From JACRAV01 sp964571235 (GTDB taxonomy: Bacteria > Zixibacteria > MSB-5A5 > GN15 > FEB-12): a stretch of 64,000 bases of DNA. The translations under genes and the position numbers were made by a program. Numbering within the stretch: position 1 is the stretch's first letter; each line of letters opens with the position of its first letter. The stretch is from contig CAZNAI010000004.1 in the NCBI GenBank assembly GCA_964571235.1, positions 620,001-684,000 on the forward strand. Direction: 5' to 3'. Below are positions 52,157 to 62,829 of the stretch, piece by piece. Below the pieces are notes generated by a model. It searched no databases. It was not told the origin of the DNA and saw only the letters and a list, made by a program, of their open reading frames with translations.

Positions 52157-54724
52157 TTATTTCAGCAATACCATCTTCTTGGTGATGGCACCTTCTTTCG
52201 TCGTCAGTCGGTAGAAATACGTCCCCGACGATACCGACTCACCCCGATCATTCTTCCCATCCCATTCGAAAACGTGTCGGCCCGGCGGCAAAGACGACTC
52301 GGTGAAACAGCGAACTCGCTGACCGGAGATGTTATAAATCGCAAGCTCCGGAGAATCGGCCTCCACCAAAGTGAATGAAATGATCGTGTTACTGTTAAAC
52401 GGGTTGGGCACATTTTGATAAAGCATAAATTGAATCGGCGTCGCCGAATCGCGCGGCTGGGAAACCGCTTCGGAAACAGTCGCGGGGAGTGAAAAGGGCG
52501 AGCTCCCGAGCGCTTGAACACTCTGAACCGCGGTCAGCTTGCTCCCGGCAACCACGTCCGAAATGTGGCAGGTGAATCTCCCATCGCCCTGTGCGGTAGC
52601 CGTACCGACCAACTTATTCCCCTGAATGCCGGAAGTAGCGCCAACTTGCGCCGTATAGAGGTCAATCGTTGCGCCAACTTCAGCCGTCCCCCAGGCTGAG
52701 TCGATGCTTGATCCCAGGAGGGTTGGTGGCGTCAATCCGCCATTAGCTCCACCGGCCAAAACAATTCCGCCACTGTCATTTGAGACTATCGAATTGTACC
52801 GGACAAAATTGCCGTCCGTGCCGTTGCCCTCGAGCCAAACTGCCGCGTACTTATTACGCGCTATGGTATTTCCAGCGGAGGCCGAATCGCCGCCCACGAC
52901 CGTGTGCGCCGCCCCCGCATATACTCCAACACCATGCCCCGTATTTCCAAGTGGCGTGACGCCGTCGGCCGCCACCCCAATCAGATTTCCGGCGATCACA
53001 TTCGAATCTGTCCCAACTCCGAATACGTGAATTCCAGCCGCCAATGCTCGGAGAAGGGGTGATGTCCCGTTGCCGGAAATCTGATTGCCGGTAGAGGTAT
53101 CGCCACCGATGAGATTGCGCGAGGCCCCTCCGCCGATGATAACTCCTGCGGATAGATTCCGAATTGCCCGTGTGCCGGTATAATCCGTGCCGATCAAGTT
53201 GTTCTGGACAACATTGAATTCGGTGCGGTCTCCGAATATCGCCACGCCTGCCCCAAGAGGGAAGAGATCACCCCTATTGCCGGAGATCAGATTTCCACCG
53301 CCCGGGACGCCGATCGTATTGTATCGTGCCGAATCGCGAATGACCAGGCCGGCCGAATTTCCAAATGGCGCATTGCCAAGTCGATATACTCCGATATAGT
53401 TGCCAAGCACTCCGTTTGAGTCGGTGCCGTTTCCAAAAATCACAACACCGGGGCCAAAATTGCCGTCAATGATATTTCGTGGCCCCGGATTCTCACTGCC
53501 AATTCGGTTGCACTTTGCGCCGCCGAAAATAGCAACTCCCTGCCCGTGGTCGCGTCCGTTGGGTCGGTCGCTGTCACCGCGACTGTCTGTCCCGACCAGT
53601 GTCCAATCGACAACATTTGAATCGGTTCGGGCTCCACGAATCTCAATCCCGTTCCCGCGACTGCCTGCAATGACCAGTCGTGGCGCAGAACCTGCCGAGT
53701 CTTTTCCGATCTGGTTGTTTTTCGCACCATCGGCGATCAAGACACCCGCGCCTGAGTTTCCCGCCTCGAAAAATCCGGTACTGTCCAGTCCGACAAAATT
53801 CGCCGCTACCAAATTATCTCTGGTCTCCGGACCGAGGATAGCGATTCCATTTTGTAGGTTAGCGGAGATGATATTGCGTTCAGGTCCACTTGTCCCGCCT
53901 ATTGTAACGGCGTGCGATCCGCCGGCTATTCGTATTCCGTCCCCTCCGTTAGGCGCGGGTATACGCCCCGTCACATCAAGACCGACAATATTCCCTTGAA
54001 CCGATATGTCAGCGGATCCGCCGTCAATGAGAATGCCATCGCCAAAATTCCCTGAAATGATATTTCTATTCGTCGCCGAATTCCCACCTATTTTGATTCC
54101 CGATGAACCCCGTACCCAAATTCCTCGCTGGTTGCTCTCTGTAGTCGTGCCGTTCCCGGCTACGCCTATCCAAACGTTTGCAATTTCTGCATCGGAAACT
54201 CCGTCGATAAGAATTCCAGAGGAAAGAGTATCGGCCATCCCGTTTCCGGCGACAATAGTCGTATTTTCGGCGCTTCCGATGCGAGCGCCGTTTGCACGAA
54301 CCCTAATACCATGCCTCCGCGAGTGCAGTATCGCTAATCCCGAGAGTCTACAATTCTGTCCGGCGATCTCAAACAAATCCGTGCCTTCGGGATTGAGCGA
54401 GCCATCGATCTCGGTCGGTTCATTCTCGCCGACGATGGTCAGATTGGGAGAGGTGACAACGATGGCCCCAAGTCTTAGGTAAATTGCTCCGATATCAGAG
54501 GAGATGATAACCGAGTCTGTCGCCGAGTGCGCAGATTCCATAACCGCCGCACGAAGTGTACAGTTGCCACTGATGTCGGCGCAGAGACCGTCGCCGGGGG
54601 TAGCATCCGGGGTGTCAGCCGAGTTGGACACGCGAAACACCGTCGCGCCCACGATAGAGCCAAAGGACACCGCCGTGAGGAGTACCAACACCAACAATGG
54701 AACCGTGAGGGATCGGAGGATCAT
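52157..54724 (-). CDS. CSLREA-domain right-handed beta-helix protein with C-terminal sorting domain
   Basis: Secreted protein of 855 residues beginning at ATG 54724, which overlaps the stop of the preceding gene (ATGA). After the signal peptide (MILRSLTVPLLVLVLLTAVS) a CSLREA-like motif appears (SNSADTPDATPGDGLC, CTLRAAV). Then come more than a dozen repeated turns rich in GNGI, IGG, NxISGN and GVxxGxxA. This is the NosD/pectate-lyase-like right-handed beta-helix. The end carries YQNVPNPFNSNTIISF and a FlgD-like domain closing GAITKKMVLLK, a type-A sorting end. It is the last gene of a four-gene unit. No catalytic triad is visible, so an adhesin-like role is possible. Confidence 0.88.
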   Translation of the reverse strand: MILRSLTVPLLVLVLLTAVSFGSIVGATVFRVSNSADTPDATPGDGLCADISGNCTLRAAVMESAHSATDSVIISSDIGAIYLRLGAIVVTSPNLTIVGENEPTEIDGSLNPEGTDLFEIAGQNCRLSGLAILHSRRHGIRVRANGARIGSAENTTIVAGNGMADTLSSGILIDGVSDAEIANVWIGVAGNGTTTESNQRGIWVRGSSGIKIGGNSATNRNIISGNFGDGILIDGGSADISVQGNIVGLDVTGRIPAPNGGDGIRIAGGSHAVTIGGTSGPERNIISANLQNGIAILGPETRDNLVAANFVGLDSTGFFEAGNSGAGVLIADGAKNNQIGKDSAGSAPRLVIAGSRGNGIEIRGARTDSNVVDWTLVGTDSRGDSDRPNGRDHGQGVAIFGGAKCNRIGSENPGPRNIIDGNFGPGVVIFGNGTDSNGVLGNYIGVYRLGNAPFGNSAGLVIRDSARYNTIGVPGGGNLISGNRGDLFPLGAGVAIFGDRTEFNVVQNNLIGTDYTGTRAIRNLSAGVIIGGGASRNLIGGDTSTGNQISGNGTSPLLRALAAGIHVFGVGTDSNVIAGNLIGVAADGVTPLGNTGHGVGVYAGAAHTVVGGDSASAGNTIARNKYAAVWLEGNGTDGNFVRYNSIVSNDSGGIVLAGGANGGLTPPTLLGSSIDSAWGTAEVGATIDLYTAQVGATSGIQGNKLVGTATAQGDGRFTCHISDVVAGSKLTAVQSVQALGSSPFSLPATVSEAVSQPRDSATPIQFMLYQNVPNPFNSNTIISFTLVEADSPELAIYNISGQRVRCFTESSLPPGRHVFEWDGKNDRGESVSSGTYFYRLTTKEGAITKKMVLLK

Positions 54725-56889
54725 TTCAACAGTAACATCTTTCCGGTTCTGGTCGAGCCCCCCGCGGTCAACCGGCAAAAATACGTTCCGCTCGCACAAG
54801 TCTTCCCAAGATCATCCCGACCATTCCACTCGGTGGTAAATTTGCCGATCGACCGAGTCAACTTCTCAAGTGTGCGGACTTTCTGACCAAGGGAATTATA
54901 AATCTCGAGCGCTATCTCACCTGGCGTTGTAATCTCATATTCAATGGTCGTCACTGGATTAAACGGATTGGGGTAATTGACAAGCAGTGTGGAAGATCTC
55001 GGCAACAGCTCCGGTTCATCCTCGACATCGGTTGGCCCGCGCAGGTCAAACGTGTAAATGGCGCTTCCATTCGTAATCGCCATTGTCCCGCCGTTGGAAG
55101 CCACCGCATGCCCGCCAAACGGAGTAACTCCGGCCAGAGCTAACAGAGTATCACCTGTGTTTAGCCGCCAGACTCCTGTGGTTTCCGGCCCGGTCAGGAA
55201 GAGCAGTGAATCTTTGGTTATCCCGGTTAGTACGTTCATGGTCAATTCGACAGTCGTGTCCAACCGGGGGTTCAGCGGGTTGGCGATATCGATACGGCTG
55301 AACTGGTTTCCTCTGACCGCCGCAATGGCGCCCGGCCAGGTTGGCATGTCCAATAGAAGTTCGATCTCCGGCAAATCGCTCAACGTGCTGAGGAAGGGGA
55401 GTGAAAAGTCAGCACCGATGCGGTACACTTGAAGCCCGAATTTTGCGACCGACACAATCAGGAGTGTATCGCGGATAATCGCCGAGCGGATCGCGATCGG
55501 TACCGCGATGTGTCTTTTGAACGTGAGCGTGTTGTCATTTTCAAACGCGTACAGGTATCCGTTTTGCCCGCTCCATACAAAGACCGGAGTAGCACCGTTT
55601 CTACGTGTCTCTCCCCAGAAGAAACTCGACGTGGCATGTCCGAAGAAGAATGTCGCATATGGCTTCGGCCCGTGGCCGGCGTCGCGAGTGAGGTTGATCT
55701 TTCGAAGTGCGCTGTTGAGAATAGCGACACCATCACGGGTATCCCGAACTTGCGACACAATCCCGATATTATCATACACCACAATCTCCGTGTCCGGAAT
55801 CGGGGAGTCAGTACAGTCGAAGGCATGGCACCAGCCGCCGACTCCGGCCGCAACCAGCCAATCATCGGCGAAAGTAATCGAGTTGACTGAACCCGACGGG
55901 AAGTACGCCTCTTGTGCGCCGTAACTGTGATCAAACCAATCAAGCCAATACTGTAGAAGGCCGCCGTTCTGACCGGGAACAACCAAGCGAGTCGACCCCT
56001 GGTCGCCGAACTGAGCGGGGAAAGCGATGGTCGGGCCGGTCAGATTCGTAACAGTCCCGATCGTTGAAAGTGTGCGTCGATCCATCACCGAAAATCCTGC
56101 ATAGTCATGGGCGATGGTCACAACAAAAGTGTCCATCACAAACAAGCTCTGGCAACCAAATGGCACGAGGAATATCTTGTTCAAAGCCCAACCGGCTGAA
56201 TCTCTAACCGACATTACAAGAGAATCCTGGCCGGCCGTTGAAGTGAGAACTGTGTCGCCAATTAGAACAACGTCCCCGCCTTGAAAGTACAAATCTTGTC
56301 TGGACTCAAATTGCGGTTCCCCCGATGGAGACATGCTATACTCGATGAATCCGTTGTAGTCATCCAATACCACAAGCCGGTTTTCCGAAATGTCCACCGC
56401 CACAGCGTGGACTGCATCAAGCGTTGAATCAACGACTCCCATGTGTGAGAACTCGTGCAAAGTCATACGAAGTAATCCTCTGAATCCCGCCGCGATAAAG
56501 AGAGTGGAATCACGAACCGCCAGATCCAGAGCTTCGATTGGCAACTGGACAGTCCCGCGCACTACCAGACGAGGAAGAGCGGCGTGATCGAGAATAACCG
56601 CACGACGGTCTTTAAAAATCACGAGCAGTACGTTGTCAGATGATACAATTCTCCAAGGGTCGCCGTTGGTTAGCAACTGGTCAACAGCCACGAAGTTATC
56701 AGTCGACTTGTCATAGACGGCTGATTGCACTCCCTCAATTCCTGCAAGAACAGCTATGGAATCATCCCCGCCGACAACCTTGAACAGATTCCAGGCAAAT
56801 CGAAAGTCCGGCTCCGACTTTACGGTGATCGCCTGTCCACTCGTCGCGAGGCACACCAGCGCGATAACTATGAAAAACGAGCCTCTCAT
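54721..56889 (-). CDS. Secreted beta-propeller-like protein with sorting domain, second copy
   Basis: A 722-residue exported protein. The signal peptide is MRGSFFIVIALVCLATSGQA. The body is a series of about 40-residue beta-rich units (VRDSTLFIAAGFRGLLRM, VDISENRLVVLDDYNGFIEY, IRDTLLIVSVAKFGLQVYRI), similar to LVIVD-type propeller repeats. The end has NYPNPFNPVTTIEYE, a FlgD-like domain and GKMLLLK. It overlaps the following gene by ATGA and is itself overlapped by the preceding paralog, so the four genes are translated in a coupled series. It is paralogous to the upstream neighbour; both probably arose by tandem duplication. Confidence 0.85.
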   Translation of the reverse strand: MRGSFFIVIALVCLATSGQAITVKSEPDFRFAWNLFKVVGGDDSIAVLAGIEGVQSAVYDKSTDNFVAVDQLLTNGDPWRIVSSDNVLLVIFKDRRAVILDHAALPRLVVRGTVQLPIEALDLAVRDSTLFIAAGFRGLLRMTLHEFSHMGVVDSTLDAVHAVAVDISENRLVVLDDYNGFIEYSMSPSGEPQFESRQDLYFQGGDVVLIGDTVLTSTAGQDSLVMSVRDSAGWALNKIFLVPFGCQSLFVMDTFVVTIAHDYAGFSVMDRRTLSTIGTVTNLTGPTIAFPAQFGDQGSTRLVVPGQNGGLLQYWLDWFDHSYGAQEAYFPSGSVNSITFADDWLVAAGVGGWCHAFDCTDSPIPDTEIVVYDNIGIVSQVRDTRDGVAILNSALRKINLTRDAGHGPKPYATFFFGHATSSFFWGETRRNGATPVFVWSGQNGYLYAFENDNTLTFKRHIAVPIAIRSAIIRDTLLIVSVAKFGLQVYRIGADFSLPFLSTLSDLPEIELLLDMPTWPGAIAAVRGNQFSRIDIANPLNPRLDTTVELTMNVLTGITKDSLLFLTGPETTGVWRLNTGDTLLALAGVTPFGGHAVASNGGTMAITNGSAIYTFDLRGPTDVEDEPELLPRSSTLLVNYPNPFNPVTTIEYEITTPGEIALEIYNSLGQKVRTLEKLTRSIGKFTTEWNGRDDLGKTCASGTYFCRLTAGGSTRTGKMLLLK

Positions 56890-59039
56890 TTTACTAACAC
56901 CATTTTGCGCGAGTCTGAGCCACCGGGGGTTGTCAGACGGTAAATGTACACTCCCGATGCCACATCGCGGCCATCAAAGACCGCTGTATGAATACCAACA
57001 CCCTGCGTCGTTTCTACCAATCTGCTCACGGGCTGTCCAAGCAGGTTGTATACGGTCAACTCAACTCGCCCCGGTTTGCTCAACTCGTATGAAATGTGAG
57101 TTTCGGGATTAAACGGATTGGGGAAATTCTGCTGAAGTCGAAACCCCGACGGCAACCCGGCGTATCCGTTATCACGAACATCTGACCCCACGCTCCAATC
57201 CACAACCCAGAGGCCATGGTCCGATGCGACTACGACCGTCGAGCCGGCCACCGCAAGTTTGTCGCCCAAAAGGCGCACGCTGTCAACTACAGCCGGATTA
57301 CTTCCGGCTGGGGAATGGACTTTTAATACGCCGTCATCGCTGGTCGCCAGATAGAGATAGTCACCACTTTGAACCGCCTCGACTATGCCGCCGTCAACCT
57401 CCAGAATGCCCGTATTCAGAGGCGATGTCGGCAACGTTAAATCATAGTTGTTGACGCCGCCTGAACTCGCAACCGACAAGATTCTTGGCTGACCCGGATC
57501 GGACAACAATCTCACTAAGTGACCACTTCCGGCGGGCTGGCTAACCGTTGCCCGGTAACTCAGAAGCAAATCGACACTGATCGAATACAGGTAGACATTC
57601 GCGGCACATCCAACCGCCAGGAGTGTATCAATTGATGTAAAGTCGATTGGTTGTTCGGGCAGGTACAGCCGAGCAACCGGACTGATCGCCCAATCCGGTC
57701 CAATTCGGTACAACTCAATGCTCGTGGCGGCCAGAATACTCAAGAGCCTGAGGCTGTCATGCACAAGTCCGGTAATCCCGATCGACCTGAAACTCGTATC
57801 CTCAAGTACAATCATGGTGTCCAACTGAATTTCGCCGTTCTGTTCCGATGCCGCATAAACCACTTGATCATCACGGGAGTAGAAAAAGACATGTCCGTCG
57901 GCAGTTGCCGCGTGTGTCATCCCGCCAAGTCCGGGGAATATCAAACTGCCGGTCTGTGTGGATTGGTCGGCGAGCGAAAAAGAGAGAGATGGCGAGGTCT
58001 CACGCGTGAGCAGAACTCTGTCCTCGACGACCGCCACGTCGGAGATAGCGCCACCCTGCGGATTCGCCGGACGCGGTTGCGATCCCCCCGACTCAAACCG
58101 GCCGAGATCGTACAGACTCAGATCGCCGAAGGTAGTCGGCGCCACGAACAACACATCGCTCCCCGACACAAACGCCGATCCACCGAGAAACAAATTGGAA
58201 GGAGCAACAGCTATCGGGTTGGCATGACCGCCCAGACTGACTAGATCGGCCCCGAGGCCGTCAGCCGAAATACTCAGCACGAGTGAATCAGCCAATACAA
58301 TTCGATCAGAGGATACATGAGTGGGTAGCACATTTAGCGGAACAAGAGAATCGCCGGCTATTCGGAAAAGTGAAATTCCTCCCATACCCGACCCGGAAAA
58401 TACAGTGTCGTTTCGAACGGCAATAGAGGTTGTTGGATCGGTAAGCGGAGCGACAATAGTTGCCGCACCAATTCCCCCTATCGACGGTTCAAACACGACC
58501 AGGCCGGTGTAGTCATCGGCTACAAAGACATGTCCAGCCGCCGAAGTTACTTCGATTGCATGGACCGGCGTCAAAGTGCTATCTATCAAAACGGCGCTCC
58601 CGTCACCAGCCAATTGATACTGGCGGAGGCCGTCGAATCCGCAGGCCAGAAAGAGCTGTCCATTGAGAAAAGTGAAATCCAGGTACGGGTCAAGCGGTGG
58701 GACCACGTCCAATATCTGAATGTTCGGAAGCGCATTCGACGACAGTATTGTCAAGAAACCTGAGTGTGACTGGACGGCAATCACATCTCCAAATCTCTTG
58801 ATTCGCCTCGCCGGACCGGCATAGTCTGAAAGTTGGGTCGGCTGGAACTGCTGATTTTGTTTGTCGAATACGGCAGTGAACAGAGAGTTATTGCCAGCGG
58901 CCACCAAAACTGTATCAACAACACAAAGGGCCGTAAAATCATTCTGCAAAACATGAGTTACACTCTTGGGCGCGGCTACAGCCGTCTGAATCGCCAAAGT
59001 TAGACATAGCCCGCAAAGTGTGCGCAACCACCGTTTCAT
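56886..59039 (-). CDS. Secreted beta-propeller-like protein with sorting domain, first copy
   Basis: A 717-residue exported protein with signal peptide MKRWLRTLCGLCLTLAIQTA. Like its downstream paralog it is built of beta-rich repeats (DTVLVAAGNNSLFTAVFD, LNGQLFLACGFDGLRQYQL, SAAGHVFVADDYTGLVVFE, SGDYLYLATSDDGVLKVHS). The C-terminal sorting end is QQNFPNPFNPETHISYE with the FlgD-like domain ending SDSRKMVLVK. It overlaps the subtilase gene upstream and the next paralog by ATGA each. Ligand unknown. Confidence 0.85.
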   Translation of the reverse strand: MKRWLRTLCGLCLTLAIQTAVAAPKSVTHVLQNDFTALCVVDTVLVAAGNNSLFTAVFDKQNQQFQPTQLSDYAGPARRIKRFGDVIAVQSHSGFLTILSSNALPNIQILDVVPPLDPYLDFTFLNGQLFLACGFDGLRQYQLAGDGSAVLIDSTLTPVHAIEVTSAAGHVFVADDYTGLVVFEPSIGGIGAATIVAPLTDPTTSIAVRNDTVFSGSGMGGISLFRIAGDSLVPLNVLPTHVSSDRIVLADSLVLSISADGLGADLVSLGGHANPIAVAPSNLFLGGSAFVSGSDVLFVAPTTFGDLSLYDLGRFESGGSQPRPANPQGGAISDVAVVEDRVLLTRETSPSLSFSLADQSTQTGSLIFPGLGGMTHAATADGHVFFYSRDDQVVYAASEQNGEIQLDTMIVLEDTSFRSIGITGLVHDSLRLLSILAATSIELYRIGPDWAISPVARLYLPEQPIDFTSIDTLLAVGCAANVYLYSISVDLLLSYRATVSQPAGSGHLVRLLSDPGQPRILSVASSGGVNNYDLTLPTSPLNTGILEVDGGIVEAVQSGDYLYLATSDDGVLKVHSPAGSNPAVVDSVRLLGDKLAVAGSTVVVASDHGLWVVDWSVGSDVRDNGYAGLPSGFRLQQNFPNPFNPETHISYELSKPGRVELTVYNLLGQPVSRLVETTQGVGIHTAVFDGRDVASGVYIYRLTTPGGSDSRKMVLVK

Positions 59040-62000
59040 TTTAACAATAGCATTTTCTTGGTTTCGACACGTTCCCCCGTTTGTAGTCGATAAAAATATG
59101 CGCCCGACGCCAGGTCGGTTCCGTCGAAAGTGGCGGTGTACTTTCCGGCCGCCAGATTTCCGTTGACCAATTGCCGAACCTTCTGTCCAAGCAGATTGTA
59201 TACGTCCAACCTGACTACCTGACGCGACGGCAACTCGAATTGAATTGTCGTTTTTGGATTGAACGGGTTCGGGTAGTTCTGGCTAAGAGAGACTTTGTCC
59301 GGCAACGGCAACTCATCATCGCCAACGTCAGTCGGTATCTTGATTGCCGGAAGCACGCCGCCGTTACGCTTATCCAAAAGAATCTTGCCGAATGTTTGTG
59401 TTGAATCGAATGGTGAGGTGAAATCCCAAACGTAAAGAACGCCGGGTTCACTGATAAGCGCCATTTCCGCTTTGCCGTCGCCGTCCAGGTCATCGACCAT
59501 CGGCGCAAATGGAGTAGAAAAAACATCGATCGGCGAGGCAGGCGTGGCGATCGGCCAGCCCGGCACGGGAATCCCCTCGTAAGAGAGTACGTAGATCATC
59601 TCAGTTCCGGCGCCCGGCAGGATATGCCCTCCCCGCAAGGCGATTTCAGGATGTTCATCGCCTACGAGATCGGCCACCGTCGGAGAAGAAAGAGTCGTGG
59701 CGGCCCGGAAGATCTCACCGGGAGGTACGCCCGGACGGTCGATAAACGGAGTGCCGTCGGCCCGGAACACGTAAAGTACACCGATATCAAATTCGAAAAA
59801 CGTCACGAGAATTTCCGGAACCCCATCACGATCCAAATCTGCCGCCATCGGATAGTTGCCGCGCCATCCCGGAATTTCCGGAAACGACCTCGGCCACCCC
59901 GGCAAATCGTCCACCCCTCGGGTCTTGACCCACACCGTACGAACGCCATCGGTACCATGCCCTACACATATGATTTCAGGGAGTCGATCTCCGTTCAAAT
60001 CAGCCAGCACGGTACCGTAGGTGCCATAGCCATAGACGGCGCTTGCCGACGGCAGTCCGAAGGCCGGCTGGGCGGTTCGACCGTCGAAAATATTTATCCC
60101 CGATCCCGGCACCAGCGCGGAATATGTCGCTATGACTTCAGTCTTGGTGTCGCCATTGAGATCGGCGGCCGTTACGCTGTTGCCATTAAAAAACGAAGCG
60201 CCGGCCGATCCGGTCGAAAAACTGTTGTATCTCCCGCCCAGTGAAAAGAGAAACGGGTTGCCGTTCTTTCTGTACGCCCGAATCAATCCGTGATTGTCAA
60301 TGATCGTGACGACCGTATCTGATCCGTAGCCGAACGACGTAATAGTCGGTGTCGGGTAGCCGTATCCACTTGAGGTGAGTTCAAGACGAATCGGCCAGCC
60401 GGTCGGCTCGGAGCCATTTAGGCGCACCGCATGAAGACCATCTATCGCCGCCACGACTATTTCTTCTTTGTTGTCCCGATCTATATCGTAAATGGCAGGA
60501 ATACACCGGGCATCTAAAAAGTTCAACGCCGGAAACCCCGGAAGACGCGTCCCGTCGAAACGAAAAGCCTCGACACCGGTAGAGGTGGCTACAACAATTT
60601 CCTTGGCCCCGTTGTGATCGAGATCGGCGCAAATGGGAGACAGCCCGGAGCGACCGGCCAATGTCTGGGGCCAACCGGCCGCAAACGCCGCCTTGACCAC
60701 AACCGGTATAGTCCGTTCGATTACACCCGATGAAAAATAACCACTAACTTTAAGCGTGTAGTCTCCAGTGGGAATCCCGGAGGCGCTCCAAATCAAGAGC
60801 GTAGTGTCGAAACATTCTGCGGTCGATAGTCCAAGCCGAACCGGTGGGCCGCCGTCCTGATAGGCGACAACGGTCGAGTCGAAGTCTTCACCGAAAAACG
60901 ATCCAGTTATAGGAACGAAGTAGGTCACCGTGTCGCCGGCCCGCGGAGAAGTAACATCGACTGTTTTTCCGGAAACAAACGTGAACCGGCGATACGTCAT
61001 GTTGCCGATTGAATCGGCCAGTCTCAGCGTAACAGGGCCGGAGGGCAAGTCACCGCTTCTTAACACTATTGCGAGCGAATCGGGCGGAACCGCCTGGCCG
61101 TCTGCGACGCTGGTCCAGATGGTGGGAGAAACTCCGTGGCCCCATGACAATTCCCATTTCCCCTCATACAAGCCGACCGGAGCAATTCTCACTTCTACTG
61201 AATCGAGGACTCGTTCCTTTTCAAGCGGCAAGACAATCTCCAGTCCTCCGCCGGACACAAGGCCCAGTGAGTTACCGATATTGAGATATCCATACCCGGA
61301 TATTGTGTCCTTTCCGGGTAGATTTGCCCCTGTAGACCGTGGATCGAGCAGATCATCTGCCCCAAACCTGAGCAGATCTTCAAGCCGCTCCAGATCGAGA
61401 TCAGGTCGAACTGCAAGTATCAACGCCGCGGCCCCGGCCACCATAGGCGCCGCCATCGAGGTGCCGTCGGCCAAGTAATACTGCGAATCGACCACATGCA
61501 CTTGCGGTTCATTCGCGCCGGCATACAGGTCGGTGCCGGTAGCTCGGAGGGATAAAATATCTTGTCCCGGCGCAACCAGTTGCACCTGCGGATTAAAAGT
61601 CGAAAAAGTCGCCATTTGGCCGTTAGCGTTTCCGGCGCCAACCGAAAAGGCGCTATCACCGGCGGCAGGGTAGAGGCGATCGTTTGAACCTGAATTCCCG
61701 GCCGCGATCGCGACAAAAACGCCGTTGCGTCGAGCTATCCTCAGCGCATCTTCCACGAGCAAAGAACGGTACCCCGTGCCCCAACTAATATTAATTACTT
61801 TGGCCCCGGCGTTGACTGCATATACAATACCTGCCGCCGCCACCGAAGTAGTGGCATTCGGGCGGATTTTCACCGCCATTATTTTCGCGTGAGGAGCGAT
61901 CCCTGCGATTCCGAATTGATTGCTCGCCGCCGCGATGATCCCCGCAATGTGAGTGCCGTGGCCAACCGAATCGCGAGGGTCATTGTCGGGAATTGGATTG

Positions 62001-62704
62001 TTGATCGAGAGTATGTCTCCCGATACGTCGTAACCGAGAGTATCGTCCACAAATCCATTGTGATCGTCATCAATGTTATTCCCCGCGGTCTCGTCGGGGT
62101 TTCGCCAGAATTGTCCCTGAAGGTCCGGGTGGTCCGGATCAACACCGGTGTCGACAATCGCGATTACTACCGCCGTGTGTTCAGCGGGAGGAGATTGATA
62201 GACCGATTCGAGATTTACATCAGCATCGGGAATACCGCTGGTCATGACTAACGAATCATTGAAATCGCCGGCCCGCCGCAGAACCGACGGAAACTCCTGA
62301 CCCGCATTGCGTAGATACCACTGATATGAAAACAGACTGTCAGTCGGAATCTCAAAGAACTCGATAGTGTATTCTGGCTCAACGATTTCAATATTGTCAG
62401 CGCCCAGAATCTTTCGCACTGAATCCGCTGTGACTCCGGTATCAGATAATGACACACACCGCCAGCGGGTGAATTCTTCAGCCAACCGCAAGTCTGACCG
62501 GGTCTCAAGTAGTGACAGCCGTTCGACCGACCCGCCCAGCGCTAGTGACTGATTGACATTTTCGATCCGTGCGCCGGACTTAAACTTCACTGCAAATCGC
62601 CCGGGTATCGGGCGACTGGAACCCTGTGCCTGAGTATTTCCAGTAATCGCGCCGACCAGCACCAGCGCACACCAACCTGTGTGAAATACGCGTCTTAAGA
62701 ACAT
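59036..62704 (-). CDS. Subtilase-family (S8) protease with FG-GAP-type repeats and sorting domain
   Basis: Secreted serine peptidase of 1222 residues. The signal peptide is followed by an inhibitor-I9-like propeptide region (FAVKFKSGARIENVNQ). The triad is D185 (IAIVDTGVDP), H249 (DSVGHGTHIAG) and S416 (ADGTSMAAPMVAG). Beyond residue 680 there are about seven DxDxDGxxEI repeats of FG-GAP/VCBS type (DLDHNGAKEIVVAT, DIDRDNKEEIVVAA, DLDRDGVPEILVTF, DLDGDGKAEMALIS). Calcium-binding propeller blades are likely. The C-terminus has SQNYPNPFNPKTTIQFE and a FlgD-like domain ending ETKKMLLLK. It is the first gene of the four-gene unit; GGAAGG precedes ATG 62704. Confidence 0.93.
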   Translation of the reverse strand: MFLRRVFHTGWCALVLVGAITGNTQAQGSSRPIPGRFAVKFKSGARIENVNQSLALGGSVERLSLLETRSDLRLAEEFTRWRCVSLSDTGVTADSVRKILGADNIEIVEPEYTIEFFEIPTDSLFSYQWYLRNAGQEFPSVLRRAGDFNDSLVMTSGIPDADVNLESVYQSPPAEHTAVVIAIVDTGVDPDHPDLQGQFWRNPDETAGNNIDDDHNGFVDDTLGYDVSGDILSINNPIPDNDPRDSVGHGTHIAGIIAAASNQFGIAGIAPHAKIMAVKIRPNATTSVAAAGIVYAVNAGAKVINISWGTGYRSLLVEDALRIARRNGVFVAIAAGNSGSNDRLYPAAGDSAFSVGAGNANGQMATFSTFNPQVQLVAPGQDILSLRATGTDLYAGANEPQVHVVDSQYYLADGTSMAAPMVAGAAALILAVRPDLDLERLEDLLRFGADDLLDPRSTGANLPGKDTISGYGYLNIGNSLGLVSGGGLEIVLPLEKERVLDSVEVRIAPVGLYEGKWELSWGHGVSPTIWTSVADGQAVPPDSLAIVLRSGDLPSGPVTLRLADSIGNMTYRRFTFVSGKTVDVTSPRAGDTVTYFVPITGSFFGEDFDSTVVAYQDGGPPVRLGLSTAECFDTTLLIWSASGIPTGDYTLKVSGYFSSGVIERTIPVVVKAAFAAGWPQTLAGRSGLSPICADLDHNGAKEIVVATSTGVEAFRFDGTRLPGFPALNFLDARCIPAIYDIDRDNKEEIVVAAIDGLHAVRLNGSEPTGWPIRLELTSSGYGYPTPTITSFGYGSDTVVTIIDNHGLIRAYRKNGNPFLFSLGGRYNSFSTGSAGASFFNGNSVTAADLNGDTKTEVIATYSALVPGSGINIFDGRTAQPAFGLPSASAVYGYGTYGTVLADLNGDRLPEIICVGHGTDGVRTVWVKTRGVDDLPGWPRSFPEIPGWRGNYPMAADLDRDGVPEILVTFFEFDIGVLYVFRADGTPFIDRPGVPPGEIFRAATTLSSPTVADLVGDEHPEIALRGGHILPGAGTEMIYVLSYEGIPVPGWPIATPASPIDVFSTPFAPMVDDLDGDGKAEMALISEPGVLYVWDFTSPFDSTQTFGKILLDKRNGGVLPAIKIPTDVGDDELPLPDKVSLSQNYPNPFNPKTTIQFELPSRQVVRLDVYNLLGQKVRQLVNGNLAAGKYTATFDGTDLASGAYFYRLQTGERVETKKMLLLK

Positions 62705-62829
62705 ACTCCGCCTTCCCTGCCAGAAGATTCTCTTCTAACATGGACGGATACTGGCTGTGAAACATCTATCACAGCCGCAATATAGCTTGAGATTGTCTCT
62801 TTTGAAAGGTCGTCAGGCCTGTAGGCGAC

